In this document: one piece after another, positions 48,717 to 60,487 of the stretch | How positions within the stretch are numbered: the stretch's first letter is position 1 | Layout: every line of letters starts with the position of its first letter | Assembly (NCBI GenBank): GCA_963971225.1 | Contig: OZ020267.1 | Location: 9,141,574-9,205,573, forward strand | Length of the DNA stretch: 64,000 nucleotides | Origin: Melieria omissa | Taxonomy: Eukaryota > Arthropoda > Insecta > Diptera > Ulidiidae | Direction: 5' to 3' | Position numbers and translations under genes: made by a program | The notes under the pieces: model-generated | Seen by the model: the letters and a program-made list of their open reading frames with translations, nothing else | Databases searched by the model: none | Told to the model about the DNA's origin: nothing

Positions 48717-49350
48717 TCATGTGAATTTCCTATGTGAGTCTCTAGTCTCGTCAATGACTGGCGCTGCCTCTTTTACTTACCTACCTATAAGTATATGCAA
48801 TCACTGCAGAATTCGCCTAAAAGTATACTACAAATTTTTCTTCATATGAAATTCCTATGTGAGTCTCTAGTCTCGTCAATGACTGGCGCTGCCTCTTTTA
48901 CTTACCTACCTATAAGTATATGCAATCACTACAGAATTCGCCTAAAAGTATACTACAAATTTTTCTTAATCTTTATATTAAATTCCTATGTGAGTCTCTA
49001 GTCGTCTACGACTTGGGCTGCCTCTTTTACCTACCTACCTATAAGTATATGCAATCACTACAGAATTCGCCTAAAAGTATACTACAAATTTTTCTTAATC
49101 TTTCTATTAAATTCCTATGTGAGTCTCTAGTCGTCTACGACTTGGGCTGCCTCTTTTACCTACCTATCAGTATATGCAATCACTACAGCATTCGCCTAAA
49201 AGTATACTACAAATTTTTCTTAATCTTTCTATTAAATTCCTATGTGAGTCTCTAGTCGTCTACGACTTGGGCTGCCTCTTTTACCTACCTATCAGTATAT
49301 GCAATCACTACAGCATTCGCCTAAAAGTATACTACAAATCTTTGCTTATA
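48717..49350. repeat. Minisatellite, 125-131-bp unit x 5
   Basis: TATGTGAGTCTCTAGTC recurs at 48731, 48856, 48987, 49116 and 49241. Each unit also has TGGCGCTGCCTCTTTTAC or CTTGGGCTGCCTC, TACCTATAAGTATATGCAAT, and AATTCGCCTAAAAGTATACT. The copies are about 90 percent alike, which suggests recent expansion. Their open frames on the + strand (to 111 residues) arise because the unit length is near a multiple of three. I do not read them as a gene. Confidence 0.92.
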
Positions 49351-50112
49351 AATTGCCTTCAATTTACTTGCAAGATTTTCCATCAAACTATTTTTCTATT
49401 CAATTTTATGTAAATGCTTTTAAATGTTTATGTATGTGTGCAATATTTTTCTAGTTTCGCACACACACACACCAGTGTCCATTAAATGATCCGCAACAAT
49501 TGTAATTAAGCTGCAGTTGAGCGTGTCTCGTCTGTGTATACTTTCCGCTATGTACACATTGTCCAATGCATATAGACTGTAAAATAATACGAAGCCATCA
49601 TTTACCGCAGCCACTTCAAAGCGATTCCTGTGAAACTACTCGACTTTCACTTTCATTTTAGCGGCATGTTTTTGTTGTTGTTGTAGCGTAAATGTGCAAC
49701 AACACACCACAAGGGTCAAAGACCGTTGCCATGTTGTTGCGCAGAGCTTTCGACAAAAGCGCTGTGTACACAAAAAAATGAAAACAAAACAATGTTAAAT
49801 GAAAGTATAATACAAATAGTAAGTGAGAGAGAGAGATTCAAGGACAACGAGCAAGGAAGAGCATGAAGCGCCAAAAGCCGAGTCAGTGTTCGTACTGTGT
49901 ACACATTTGCCTTATAGAGCTTTTTCTATGGAGAAAGAGAGAGAAAATTGCTTTTGTTCTGGAATGCGACTCTTCACTTCCTGGTGGTTAGACATATGGT
50001 TAAGCTTTAACACGGCAGCTTTGTTGGGTCTTATGACACACACTGGGCAGCACAGTATGAGGTGCCGGTTGATTAAATATTTGGCTTCTTGGGTGGAAAA
50101 TCTTCTTCTTAA

Positions 50113-50880
50113 GTTAGGTTAGGTTCTTCCTAGTTCTTAGGTTAAAATTTGTCTGCGAGCAATTTCCGTGAACTTTTTTCAATTTTTCACTTTGTCCTAG
50201 AAAATTTTTTTAAATTTGAATTCAATTCAATTCAAATTCAGCAAAAGTCAAAGGATCGCAAAAGTTTGTTTTCACACGTAATGATTTTTGTAGAATTTTC
50301 ATAGTTATAATACCACTCGAGCATATCGGCAGATTAATTCGATGCTCAAACTGATTTCATCCACCACTGGACAATGGTTGAGAGAAGCTTGCCACCATTC
50401 TTTCGTGTGTCAGAGTGAAATTTGCCTCAGAAACCTCCGAATGTGGTTGGTTGGTTGAAGTGGCTGACTCACAGTTGTCCCCTTGTAAGTCACAATTAGC
50501 GCATAGACGCCGTTTTGATACCACATGCTCACCGAAACTAAACCTGGTTAGTAGTATGACTAAATCCACCCGGTAGAATTTAGGTATCCAAGAAGGTCGA
50601 CTTACTGTCGAGCAATCGGTCAAACAAGTAAGGAAGTGTTTCCTTAGATACTTAAATCTTGCCCTTGCCAAAGCTGGGCAGTGACACAGGAAGTGATTCT
50701 TTGTTTGTTTGGTTTGGTGTTTCTTTCTCATCTAAATTCCCACAGCTCCTACTGTGGGTATTGAAGGAGATGCTTAGCCTCTCCGCATGTGGACCTATGG
50801 TCCAGTGGCTTGTGATGACCGCCGTAAGCCTAGCGACGTCCCAGCGAATGTACTAACAAAGCCTCCGAATGTACTAACAA
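50113..50880 (-). pseudogene. Non-LTR retrotransposon 3' fragment
   Basis: Minus strand: HFLCHCPALARARFKYLRKH, then a short C-terminal segment. The CHCPAxxRxR motif is the same zinc-finger-like end seen at 20550 and 51233. The inverted tail TAGGTTAGGTT at 50113-50127 marks the 3' end. Stops and shifts interrupt it, and no reverse transcriptase is left. Near 50845-50885 the phrase GAATGTACTAACAAAG is repeated. Confidence 0.7.
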
Positions 50881-51104
50881 AGGAACTACGCGGCTAGCCC
50901 ATCGTTCTGCTAGTCTAATCTTATCTAACCGTCAATGATTCAAATAGATCAGATTTAAAAACGGATACAACTCATAAATCGAATTCCATCTTTTGTTGGT
51001 AAGGTGCCAACAGTGGATGAACTCGCCTATAAAAACGTTGTATAGCACCACCTGAGACCGTTAGATCGATCGTTATACCCAATTGTTATAAAATTATCTG
51101 TACC

Positions 51105-52560
51105 TTAGGTTAGGTTAGGTTAAAGTGGCTGCCTAGGCACGGGACTTGCCGAAAGACACACTTAGGCCACGAAAAAGGGCCCATTGTGATACCACAAAGA
51201 GGGAGTGATCTGACTTCCTGCAAGTTAAGTGCCTATACAAGCCATTTTGTTTTGTTGATAAAACCTAGCAAGTCCCTAATGTTGACTGATCTAAGGTCAT
51301 CCAGGTTGTCGAAGAAAGGAGAGCCCAAGGCCTTCCATCTTCGTATAGAGAGAGCCGGGCAGTGACAGAGAAGGTGACTAATAGACTCCTCCTCCTCCAC
51401 ATTATGACAGCTACGGCAAAAGTCCCGACTGTCAAGGCCCAATCTGTAGGCATGACGGCCAAAGGTACAATGTCCCGTAAGAATCGAGACGATCGTACTG
51501 ATGTGTTGTCTACTAAGCGAGACAAGAATTCTAGTGCGCCCGGGGTTTAGAATGGGCTATAGTTGTTTTGTGATTGAGCAAGTGCTCTCCTCCTGCCATC
51601 GCTTGTTGGCTATGTTGAGGAAAGAAGAGCGAATTTTGAGTTTACATGTAGCAAGAGGGATGCCGACTATAATATCAACGTCTAGCGAGCTCATCGGCTA
51701 TGCAGTTTTCCCTAATGTCTCTGTGGCCCGGTACCCAAGTCAGAGTGATGTTGTACCCACACCCTAGCTCATTGAGCAGGGATCGGCAGAGAGAGACCAC
51801 TTTAGATGTGGTAAAGGCCTTCTTGAGGGCCTTGATTGCTGCCTGACTGTCCGTGAAGATCCTAACAGTACTACCAGCTAGGTTGTGTTATTTTAGCAGA
51901 GACAGGGCTTTAAAGATTGCTAGTACTTCCGCTTGGAAGACACTGCAGAAGTCTGGAAGTCGAAAACAGTCTTCCATGGGAGGGTCAACACACAAAACAC
52001 CACCCCCCACCCTACCATCCAACTTGGAGCCGTCTGTGTAGAAACATACTCCAGTTCTAGACACCGTATATTGTACCCACTCCACTCTTTGGGGTATGTG
52101 GGTTGAGAATTTGGAGTCAAAGAGGTATGACGGTAGCGAGTGATCTATGTTGTTGGGAAGGTCGGTTACTTTACCTAGGATACGGCAATGACCGAAATCA
52201 GTGCGCGCCCATCCCCAGATAGTATTCAATCTTACTACGGAGAGGGTTGCAGCTTGTTTCCCATAAAGATCAACGGGGAGAAGGTGGAGCAGGGTATAGA
52301 GCCCCTTGGATGGTGTTGATCGCATGGCGCCGGTTATAATGAGCGCCGCCGACCTTTGAACCGAATCCAAAGGCTTCTGATAGACCCCCTTATCTAGGGC
52401 CGTCCACCAGACTACCACTCCATAGAAGAGAATAGGCCTGATCACTGAAATAAAGATCCAGTACATTATTCGTGGTTGCAGGCCCCATTTTTTGCCAACT
52501 GCTCTTTTGCAGGAGTACAATGCTACTGTAGCCTTGCGAACCCTATCCAGTATGTATATG
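51105..52560 (-). pseudogene. 5'-truncated non-LTR retrotransposon with RT thumb, RNase H and Cys-His end
   Basis: Read on the minus strand from 52520: KKWGLQPRIMYWIFISVIRP and LFYGVVVWWTALDK (C-terminal thumb of the reverse transcriptase), then VCFYTDGSKLDGRVGGGV and FCSVFQAEVLAIFKAL, the first Asp and the Glu of RNase H. Frameshifts follow. In another frame, MGLDSRDFCRSCHNVEEEES and SHLLCHCPAL give the C-terminal Cys-His motif, ending at about 51233. A 3' UTR with GGCCCTTTTTCGTGGCC and a CCTAACC-repeat tail reaches 51105. The RNase H places it in the I/R1-type group of LINEs rather than plain jockey. It is 5'-truncated and dead. Confidence 0.85.
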
Positions 52561-53813
52561 TGATACCTTATAATCTGTTGGATTTATTTGACTAATTTTG
52601 TTAAATTATAAAAATTCTCATAGATTCTCTTTTTGAATATCGAAAGAATCAGCTTGAGTAAAAACATCATATAGTATATCGTGGCGAGCTCCTTCAAAAA
52701 AGGATTCTACGTACTTATGGGTTAATGTTATTTATTACATTGACTGATAATCTGTTACAACAGCTGGCAGCACTGTATTGATCCATTCAATGTCATGTCG
52801 TTTACTGTATTTTTAATATCTTATTTTCTGGCTATCTTATTCTGACTACACTTGAAAAAAAAATATGTAAAGAACTACTCCAATTTGCTGTTTTTCTTTG
52901 TCGTCCTTTTTCTATGATTCCTAATCTATTTTCTTCCATAAATGTTATTGAAATTTTCCAAGAAGAAGAAATACTCATAATTTTGAACGTAAACAATTTC
53001 TGTTGATAAGACTTTTATGACAACCTTGAAGAGAAGTGTTAGTTAAAGTGATGATGTATTAGGGACTGTTGTTGTTATCAATGTAAGTTATCAATTTATG
53101 ATTTATTGTACCCACTTCAAGAGTTCAATGTTGTTCTTTGAGCCTTATCGCATGGGTATAATTAAGAAAAAGTAAGGGAAAACAAATCAAATAGGTGTCC
53201 AGAGAGCCTTGGAAGATGCCCAACTGTTTATATATATTACAACATGTAAGCAGGAATCTTCCTCCTAGAAGCTAAATCTTCATTACTTCTCGAAATTGAG
53301 ACCTAAATTCAATGAGAGTGAGTTCTATTTGCAGAGTCCCATGATTTCAAGACATGTTGTTAATCTCAAAATATAAATTATTGGAAACATGATTAGTATT
53401 TTGAAATATTTTTGGTTGTATGATTCTCAAAGTTGAAATTCGATAGCTTTAGTGTAGAAAACTTCACTATGGGGATCGGGATTACAAATACAGTGAGTTA
53501 AAATTTAGCTCAAAAATACTTATCACACAATTTGACTAGGTTTCTGAGAAGGAACTGAAACACAAACCATAAGTAATTTGTTTGTATAGTTTAACATTTC
53601 TGCTTGTTGCACAAATAAATGGAAATTGTGAAGACTATTTCAGACTCAGGTCTATGAAATGCTGATATATCGTATTTTCTTTGGAATCAACAAAATATGG
53701 TTTCCAATGGTATTAAACTCAAAACTTGTTCCCAAAATAAAAACCAGTGTGTGTCACTGGTCAGAACTTTGTTATTTTTTAAAAAGTTAAACTGGAGTAA
53801 AAATGTGTCTCAC

Positions 53814-53955
53814 GACTAGTGGCCGATACCGGACGCACGAAAGGGGTTTTTTGGGGGTTTAAATTCCTCAGAAATATCAGAAATTGTGTGTGTGGCTAAT
53901 ATGATTTCAGAATCCGTGAACACTCGCGAGTAGTCGAGTGGCCATCACTGCTCCA
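53814..53955. mobile_element. hAT-like MITE relic
   Basis: A GGGGTTTTTTGGGGGTTTAAA core and TATGATTTCAGAATCCGTGA are followed by ACTCGCGAGTAGTCGAGTGG and CCATCACTG. The right end is the form expected for a hAT terminal repeat (CAGTGATGG...). The left end is eroded (CTCACGACTAGTGGCC). It is related to the copy at 60147-60360. Confidence 0.5.
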
Positions 53956-54816
53956 GACGTATTCTGTATTTAGAGTGTACGCTCAGCTGTTTCTTCTACA
54001 TGTTGGCCTCATTTGCATAAACTTACAGACATCTATTCAGCAAAATTTGGGCAACAACATCAATAAAATTAACGAGCCACGAGTCAGCAACTGTCATTTA
54101 GTTATTGCAACTTGATTTTTCGTAACATACAACACGACGTAGATGATTTATTGTTGGCCTTGAATATTTTCCAACTCTAGACGCACATACTTGTAGAGAG
54201 CATATGACATTGTTATTGTTGTTGCTATTATTGATATGTAGTGCGTGATTTTTCATGGACACGCAATGCTCATAAAACAGTTTGCCCTTTTTTTCTTCTC
54301 TTTTTTTATTCCTTTTTTTTCTTTCTTTGTTATTATTGGGAATTTAATGGCAACTGTCTGAAATTTGATTCGCTTCTTTTTAATTTTAGTATGTCTTAAA
54401 ATTTTTTAATAAAAATTCTTTTCCATAATTCAATGATTTTCTCCAATAAAGCTGAACTCTTGCATGTGTGTGAGTGAAAGTGTGTGTGTGTGAAGGCCGT
54501 CGCCTAGCACAGCCTGTTTAATCTCTGAAAGTTGATCAACTTTCGTGTGCTTATTTATGGCCGATTGTATGAATGTGTCGAATTCAAATGAGGCCCGCAA
54601 ATGCGTGGCGCATGTTATGCGACTGAACTGAAAAGCATACTTTTGTGCGCAGTCGCCCTGTGGGTGTAATTCGAGCAACGAATGCATTTGAAATTTTATT
54701 TTGGCTTTAAACGCCAAAGCATTTAAGAGTTTTAGTGTTAAGTATTTTTATGAGACTGTGAAAAATGTGTTTAATGTTAACTTTGCATTTAGAAATATGG
54801 AATAAATTTGCAATTA

Positions 54817-55070
54817 CAGTGGTGTCTGGATATAGTGAACTAATTATTGCAAGGCCTGTTCACTGTATTGAAGTTGTTCACTATATCAAGGTTAATATTT
54901 TTGTTCAAAAACTCGTTTTATTTGCTCAAAATACAATTTTTGGTTTTTGTTTGAAAATTTTTTTCTATATTTAGAGGCTTGATGTCAAAATTTGTGTGTT
55001 CACTATATCGAGATGTTCACTATATAGGGTGTTCACTATATAGGGGGTTCACTATACCCAGACACGACTG
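54817..55070. mobile_element. Pogo-like MITE with TTCACTATAT repeats
   Basis: The ends are CAGTGGTGTCTGGATATAGT and, inverted, CCCAGACACGACTG, flanked by TA (54815-54816 and 55071-55072); the unit is 254 bp. The motif TTCACTATAT or its variants occurs six times next to the two ends (about 54830-54890 and 55000-55060). TA target, CAG...CTG termini and short inverted repeats fit non-autonomous pogo/Tigger-type elements. Confidence 0.82.
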
Positions 55071-55129
55071 TAATTGTAAATTACAACTTCTGCACAAAAT
55101 ATTGCAATGTATGATCTGTCAATTCTGTT

Positions 55130-56110
55130 TCAGGTTAAGTTTCTTTGAGTCTTTAAGAAGCATTTTGGTCTTTAAGGAATTTTTAGTCTTTAAGAAGATG
55201 AGTAGTTAAGCATTTAAGTAATTTTTTTTAAGAATAAATTGTAAATTATAACTTTTGCACCTATGGAAATATTTGTTATCCATCAATGGTGTCAATATTT
55301 TTTCAAGTTAAGTTTCTTTTAGACTTTAGGAAATCTTTTTGGTCTTTAAGAACTTATAGTTTTTAAGAAAATGCTTTTAGACATAAGGAAAACGATTTTT
55401 AGTATTTAAGAAGTTTTTTTGTAAAAAGAAATTGTGTATTGTAGCTTTTGCACAGAATCGTGTAAAGTTTGATCCATCGATGATGTCAATATTTTTATAA
55501 GTTAAGTTTTTTTTAGAGTTTCAGAAGTTTGTTGGCTTGGGGGTTTCTTTAAGACATAGTTTTTTTCAGATTTTAAAAGAAATTTTAAACTTCAAGACGA
55601 AGTTTTTAGTTTTAAGAAGAAGTTTAAGTTTCGAAGACTTTACGAAGATGTTTTAACTCTTCAAAAAAATCGTTTTTCTCTAAGAAGTTTCATGACTAAT
55701 AGAAGATGTTTACAAGAATTAGATGTTTAAAAGAAGAAGTTGTTTGGACTTTAAGTAAAAGTTTTTAATAATAAAGAAGACAAGTTTAAGCTTTAAGAAG
55801 ACGTTTTCAGTATTTAAGAACAAGTTTTTAGACTTGAAGAAGACGTTTTTAGACGATTTAGAAGAAGTTCTTTAGACTTTAAGTAAACGTTTTTAGTAAC
55901 TAAGAAGACAAGTTTAAGCTTTAACAAGACGTTTTCAGGACTTAAGAAAACGTGTTTAGACGTCAAGAAGACGTTTTTAGACTTTAAGAAGAGTTTTTAA
56001 AATCTTGAAGAAAAAGTTTCTCTCTAAGACTTTTTAGATTTAAATGAAACTTAAATTAAATTTTAAATTTTTTAGTCTAAGAAGATTTTCTATAAAAAGT
56101 TTTTAAGTTT
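55130..56110. repeat. TTTAAGAAGA-rich degenerate tandem repeat
   Basis: The phrase TTTTTAGACTTTAAGAAGA, with many variants, repeats about every 25-30 bp over nearly 1 kb. Larger duplications are seen too: AGTAACTAAGAAGACAAG and ACGTTTTCAGTATTTAAG each have a near-copy about 120 bp away. It is purine-rich on one strand. Confidence 0.75.
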
Positions 56111-56544
56111 TCAAAAATACATTTTTTTCTTAGTCTTATATCTTATAACGAAAAATGTATTTTACTACTTATTGATTAAGGGTTATTTGTACGAAACCAC
56201 CAGATAGAGTTATTCTTATATCGATCCATTTACAAAACCAAATGTAGAAATCAAGTATTTAATTTGCAATCAAACTTATGCGTTTTGAAGAAGTGAATTC
56301 CTACGTTGTCATAGCGACATAAGAACTTTGAATATCATAAATTTTTATTATCGGTAATCGATGTTTAGTTCACCTTTGGAATATTTCTTGTTTTTTATCA
56401 AACAAAATATTCATAACGATACAGAATTTCATATTAAACTCTAAACAATTCGCGTTAAAAATATGCGTTGATGCCGGTTTTTGAAGCAGCGAACGTTGAA
56501 ATGTTGAAATTGTTGCTGTCAACTATACATATTTATTTCTAACC

Positions 56545-56985
56545 TTATAAACAAAAGTCAAAAGAGTTCCGATCTATGTGGATCTATGTTATATTTGTTG
56601 TTGTATTCTGAAATTTTTCATTTAATCAAACAAAAATTATTGTGGTCAAAACCATCCATCCAACATTTTATAAAAAAAAAATTTAATTTTTAAATTAAAT
56701 TAACTAAATTAATGTTAATCAAATTGTTATGGTCAATACCATTCTTCTGATTATTTTCATATTTTTCAAATATTTCCAATTTTTTTTTTAATATTTTTAT
56801 AAACATTTTATAAAAAAAATTTAATTTTTAAATTAAATTAATTAAATTAATTTTAATCAAATTATTATGGTCAATTTCCGTCCTTCACATTATTTTTATA
56901 TTTTTCAAATATTTTTATAAACATTTTTGAAAAAAAAATTAAATTTTTAAAAAAGGTTCCACATGGCTCGGAACTCTTGTTTTGT
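56545..56985. mobile_element. Possible MITE with internal 120-bp repeats
   Basis: AAGAGTTCCGATCTATGTGG at 56561 is mirrored by CCACATGGCTCGGAACTCTT at about 56960. The interior is three copies of an AT-rich block of about 120 bp containing TTGTTATGGTCAATACCATTC-type sequence (56630, 56725 and 56865). No target duplication is evident. Confidence 0.55.
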
Positions 56986-57212
56986 TAATATGATATTTTA
57001 AGATAGTTGCTGGCTGATTGTGAGTTCAATGAAACAATTTCCCAAAAGTAACATAAATTCCCTACTTTTGTGACATTTATTTGGCATTCCAACTCTCATC
57101 CATGTAGCAACCAGCCAGTTATTCTATCATCTTGCAACAAATACCGCCATTTCATTATCTGTGCTAATACATTTTTCTCTACTCTTTCCGCTTTGCTTTT
57201 CGCTTAATGCAG

Positions 57213-57968
57213 GATGGCATTTTCACCAAACAGGAGCCCATGATAATGGACGACAACTCGCTGGAGCAGGCACCCTCCCCACCGCTGGCGTGTCTCTCGC
57301 CATCCCTCACCAAGCCGCTGCACTGTCACACCTCGACCGCCTCGGTACTGCGCAACTATCGTCACAATCCGATGATTGGCGGTCCCGGCGTGCTGCCATC
57401 GCCGCCGTTCGGCACCAGCGAAGACTCCAACCCACCGGGTCTGACATCGTGCGACACCGATTCGAACAGCGACAGCGGCATCGATGACATCGGCATGTCC
57501 CCTTCGCCGCTAAAGCTGCAGCTGGAGACACCGACCAAGGAGTATCTCAGCGATGGCGATAGCAACAACGAGCGCGCGCTGCGCCAGCTCGCAAAGGACA
57601 TGTTGCTGATGAAGTGCTTCAATGCGAGCATGGCCAAGCGACGCGACTCAAAGGTCAATGTGGCAGCAGGCGGCCAGCCACAACCGTTGCCTACCGTTGA
57701 AGTGGCCCAACAGCAGCAGCAATTGGCCGCTGCAGCCAATGTTGGCGCCGACACCAATACCACAGCAGACCAGACAGTGGGCGCTGCTGGCAACGGCGGC
57801 GAGCGCAGTCGTCGAACGTCGAATTCCTTTTTGGACAACAACAATCCGCTGCTGACACCATTTCTAATGGATCTGTGCAATGACGACTACAACATGAACA
57901 CCGAACCGTTTCTGGAGGCCAACGACATTGAGCATGTGCTCAGCGAATGGACGCACGACATGGTCTAG
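57213..57968 (+). CDS. sima: Sima terminal exon (long isoform)
   Basis: The exon starts after the acceptor TTAATGCAG in phase 0, matching the donor at 23821, and ends at TAG 57966-57968. It encodes DGIFTKQEPMIMDDNS, a Ser/Pro-rich part with several SP/TP sites (SPPLACLSPS, SPSPLKLQLETPTKEY), TDSNSDSGIDDIG, an ERALRQLAKDMLLMKCF helix, AKRRDSKV and an acidic hydrophobic tail FLMDLCNDDYNMNTEPFLEA then EHVLSEWTHDMV. The tail looks like an activation domain, with alternating acidic and bulky residues, but shows no match to the vertebrate CTAD with its FIH-hydroxylated Asn. Strong codon-like GC content and a long open frame support coding. That it belongs to sima rests on strand, phase, splice sites and the absence of another host gene; transcript evidence would settle it. 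Confidence 0.8.
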   Translation, partial: DGIFTKQEPMIMDDNSLEQAPSPPLACLSPSLTKPLHCHTSTASVLRNYRHNPMIGGPGVLPSPPFGTSEDSNPPGLTSCDTDSNSDSGIDDIGMSPSPLKLQLETPTKEYLSDGDSNNERALRQLAKDMLLMKCFNASMAKRRDSKVNVAAGGQPQPLPTVEVAQQQQQLAAAANVGADTNTTADQTVGAAGNGGERSRRTSNSFLDNNNPLLTPFLMDLCNDDYNMNTEPFLEANDIEHVLSEWTHDMV

Positions 57969-59545
57969 TGGAGGCGAGCGCAGGCGTTTATTGTCGTGGC
58001 GACGGCGGCGGTGTGCGTTAGAAGTAGAAATAGTCGCGCTTGCACAAAAATGACACAAGCAGCAGCAGCAGCAGCAACCGCAGTAGACGCAGATGAAGGC
58101 AACAATTTGGAAGAAGAAGAAACGAAAACAGTGACAACATGAAACGAGCAGCAATAGGATCTTAAACATAAACAGAAACAGTGACGCAAACAGCAAGAAA
58201 CTATAGTTAGATTCATGCAAAATGCTTAGCACCCAGAAAATTTTATTGTGACCAGACAAATTTTGCCCCAACCTTGAAAATTGTATATTTTTCACAAAAG
58301 TTCACTTCTGTTTGGTTTTACTTGTAATTGTTTGCGTGGAAGTTTACAATAATTTAGTGTTTGATTTTATAAAAAAAAACTTCACACGCACTCTTGAAAA
58401 AGCCAACACATGTTTCTGTGTTCAAAACCGATAAACGCTCAAGTCGACTTGTGACATCATTGAGTTAAGAATGCTTGCACGCTTCCTTTAAGGTGTGCTG
58501 CTCAAAATCATTCTTCTGGACTTGGGCGCTTACTGCTTTCGGATACAGATTTGACGCGTGTGTTGAGGCCATTTGATTTGCTTTTAGTTTCGGTTAACTT
58601 CCAATGAAATTTTGTGTTAGTTTTTAAGAGTTTTCTCTTTTATGATTTTGTAATACCAAGAAATCAGCATTTATTTAAGTGGCATTTATGAGCAAACGGA
58701 AAATTACACGTACGCTGTTGGAGCGTGTAGACGTCGAAAGAGGCGCTGAGAGAGAGACAAGCAAATTTTTACATATTGCAAATTCAGGGCTTGAAGGTAC
58801 ATAAATGAGTGCTGGTGGTTTTTTTTAGTAAAATTTTTATTTGAATATTTCGAATTAAGAAAAATCGCCTTTTTGTAATTTTATTATATTTGTTTTCCTT
58901 TTTAACAATGAGATCAAATCAACAACGCTTCAATTGAGCGAGGAAAGAGAAAAACAAAAAAAAAAAATAAATAATGAAAACATTATACGTGTTTAGCGTA
59001 AGGAGAGAAGATAACTTTTTACTGCCTAAAAACAAAGAAATGCGGTTAGTTGTTTAAGCAAGAAAAGTGAGCAAAAGAACCACAGAAAAAATAGAAAAAA
59101 AATATTCATAAAAATATTCAAACAAGTCATAGTTTTTGGCAGAGTTTAACAGTGTTTTATCACACAGAGAGTCAGCCTATAAGTATGAATAGTAGCATAC
59201 TTTTGGGCATCCATTCATAACAACATTCAGGGATCCAAATTGAAAAGTGAAAAACCTAACCAAATTATTTTAACAAACAATAAACATTAAAAACAAAATT
59301 GAAAACATTGTAATTTGCATACAGAAAAATACAGTTTATTTTTTCACAAAAACTATGATGACAAAAAAATAAAAAACAAACAAACATACAAACATATATA
59401 CAAAATACAATGTAATTAGTGTTAGTCTCACAAACAAATGATTGAAAAAATTTAACAAAAAAAGTTTAAGTAAAATTCAAAGTGTAACAAGTGTCGCAGG
59501 TGTTTTTTAGTTTACTGAAAGGAAAAAGTAAAATAAATCAATAAA
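57969..59545 (+). other. sima: sima 3' UTR (approximate)
   Basis: After the stop come CAG/CAA-repeat-rich sequence and then AT-rich DNA with AATAAA signals at 58966-58971, 59279-59284 and 59532-59545 (two overlapping). Which one is used cannot be told. No coding content is seen. Confidence 0.5.
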
Positions 59546-60146
59546 CCATCAACAGTGAACAATTTTGTCAAAACTCTCATGGAACAAACAAATATATACA
59601 TACATGCATACATGATTACATACAAGGAATACATAAAGTTGTCATTTTTATATAAATGAGAGTCATTTCAATTGCAAAGCCTTATCGCTGAAAATCGAAA
59701 GCATGAAAAATTAGTATAAATTGTTATAAGCTGCAACTTGAGAACATTGTAAACAGCATTCGCATTTTGTTGTTGTTTACAAATTTTATAATTTTTCATA
59801 AAATTCTTTATTAAATAAAAAAATTATATCATTTTTGGTTAGAAAAATTATTATAGACATAAAAGTAGAAATCAAATATGGTGTGAAAGCGTACTCAGTT
59901 TTTTCTTTGTTTGTGGCATTTTTTAGTTTACTTTTTTGTAGAATGTTAACAAATGCTACACAAATGTCATTAGTAATAAATTATAATATTTTTTATATGA
60001 TTTGTTAATGTAATGTTATGTCCGCACAAATCCAATTTTCACGTTATTTGGAATATTGTTCAAGCAGTTTTTTCTAACCGAAACATAAACAATTTCGTCT
60101 AAAATCAAAATTTATTCAAAAACAATTCAAACAATTTTAGAACAGT

Positions 60147-60360
60147 AATGACCACTTTGCTACTCACAAGTAGCAGCTACACTGACAATGTCTTATATAT
60201 GTATATGACCGGTTTTGGGGGGTTTAAACCCCTTCAAACATCTGTCTTATACAAACATTATGGGCAACAAATATGGTTTCAAATGGAATTTAGTTCCAAA
60301 GTTGTATACGTGCGTCGGTGTCGTTGCTACTTTCTAGTGGCAGAATGGTCATCATTATGT
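60147..60360. mobile_element. Short MITE (GGGGTTTAAACCCC family), best-kept copy
   Basis: The left end AATGACCACTTTGCTACTCA and the right end TAGTGGCAGAATGGTCATCA are imperfect inverted repeats around a TTTTGGGGGGTTTAAACCCC core. Diverged relatives sit at 9305, 21888 and 53814. Termini of the GTGATGG/CCATCACT kind suggest a hAT origin, but target duplications are not visible. Confidence 0.6.
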
Positions 60361-60487
60361 CAGAATATTTTGAAAACTCAAATTGGAATGGAAATTATAA
60401 ATTTTTTCGAGTTCATTCTTAATCAATTATCCAGAAGTTTTGAATACGATTCTCTCATTTGCTAAATAAGACAACACTAGAGATATT

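Larger units (their letters stand above)
23822..57212 (+). other. sima: sima last intron, 33.4 kb
   Basis: The intron runs from GTAAGT to TTAATGCAG, phase 0 on both sides. It is packed with mobile elements and tandem repeats, listed individually. I see nothing protein-like in 26165-29560, 30960-32800, 35260-37490, 40700-42470, 43530-45000, 45070-48470 and 52560-53810. Among these, 31100-32640, 41000-42060 and 45300-48280 are less AT-rich and carry fewer repeats than their surroundings, so they are the likeliest places for enhancers, a nested gene or an alternative promoter. No specific signal supports any of these. Confidence 0.75.

Noticed and set aside
48920..49255. Repeated-peptide 111-codon frame as a secreted or repeat protein
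   Set aside because: The peptide repeats mirror a DNA minisatellite and the frame breaks when unit length changes; no signal peptide.
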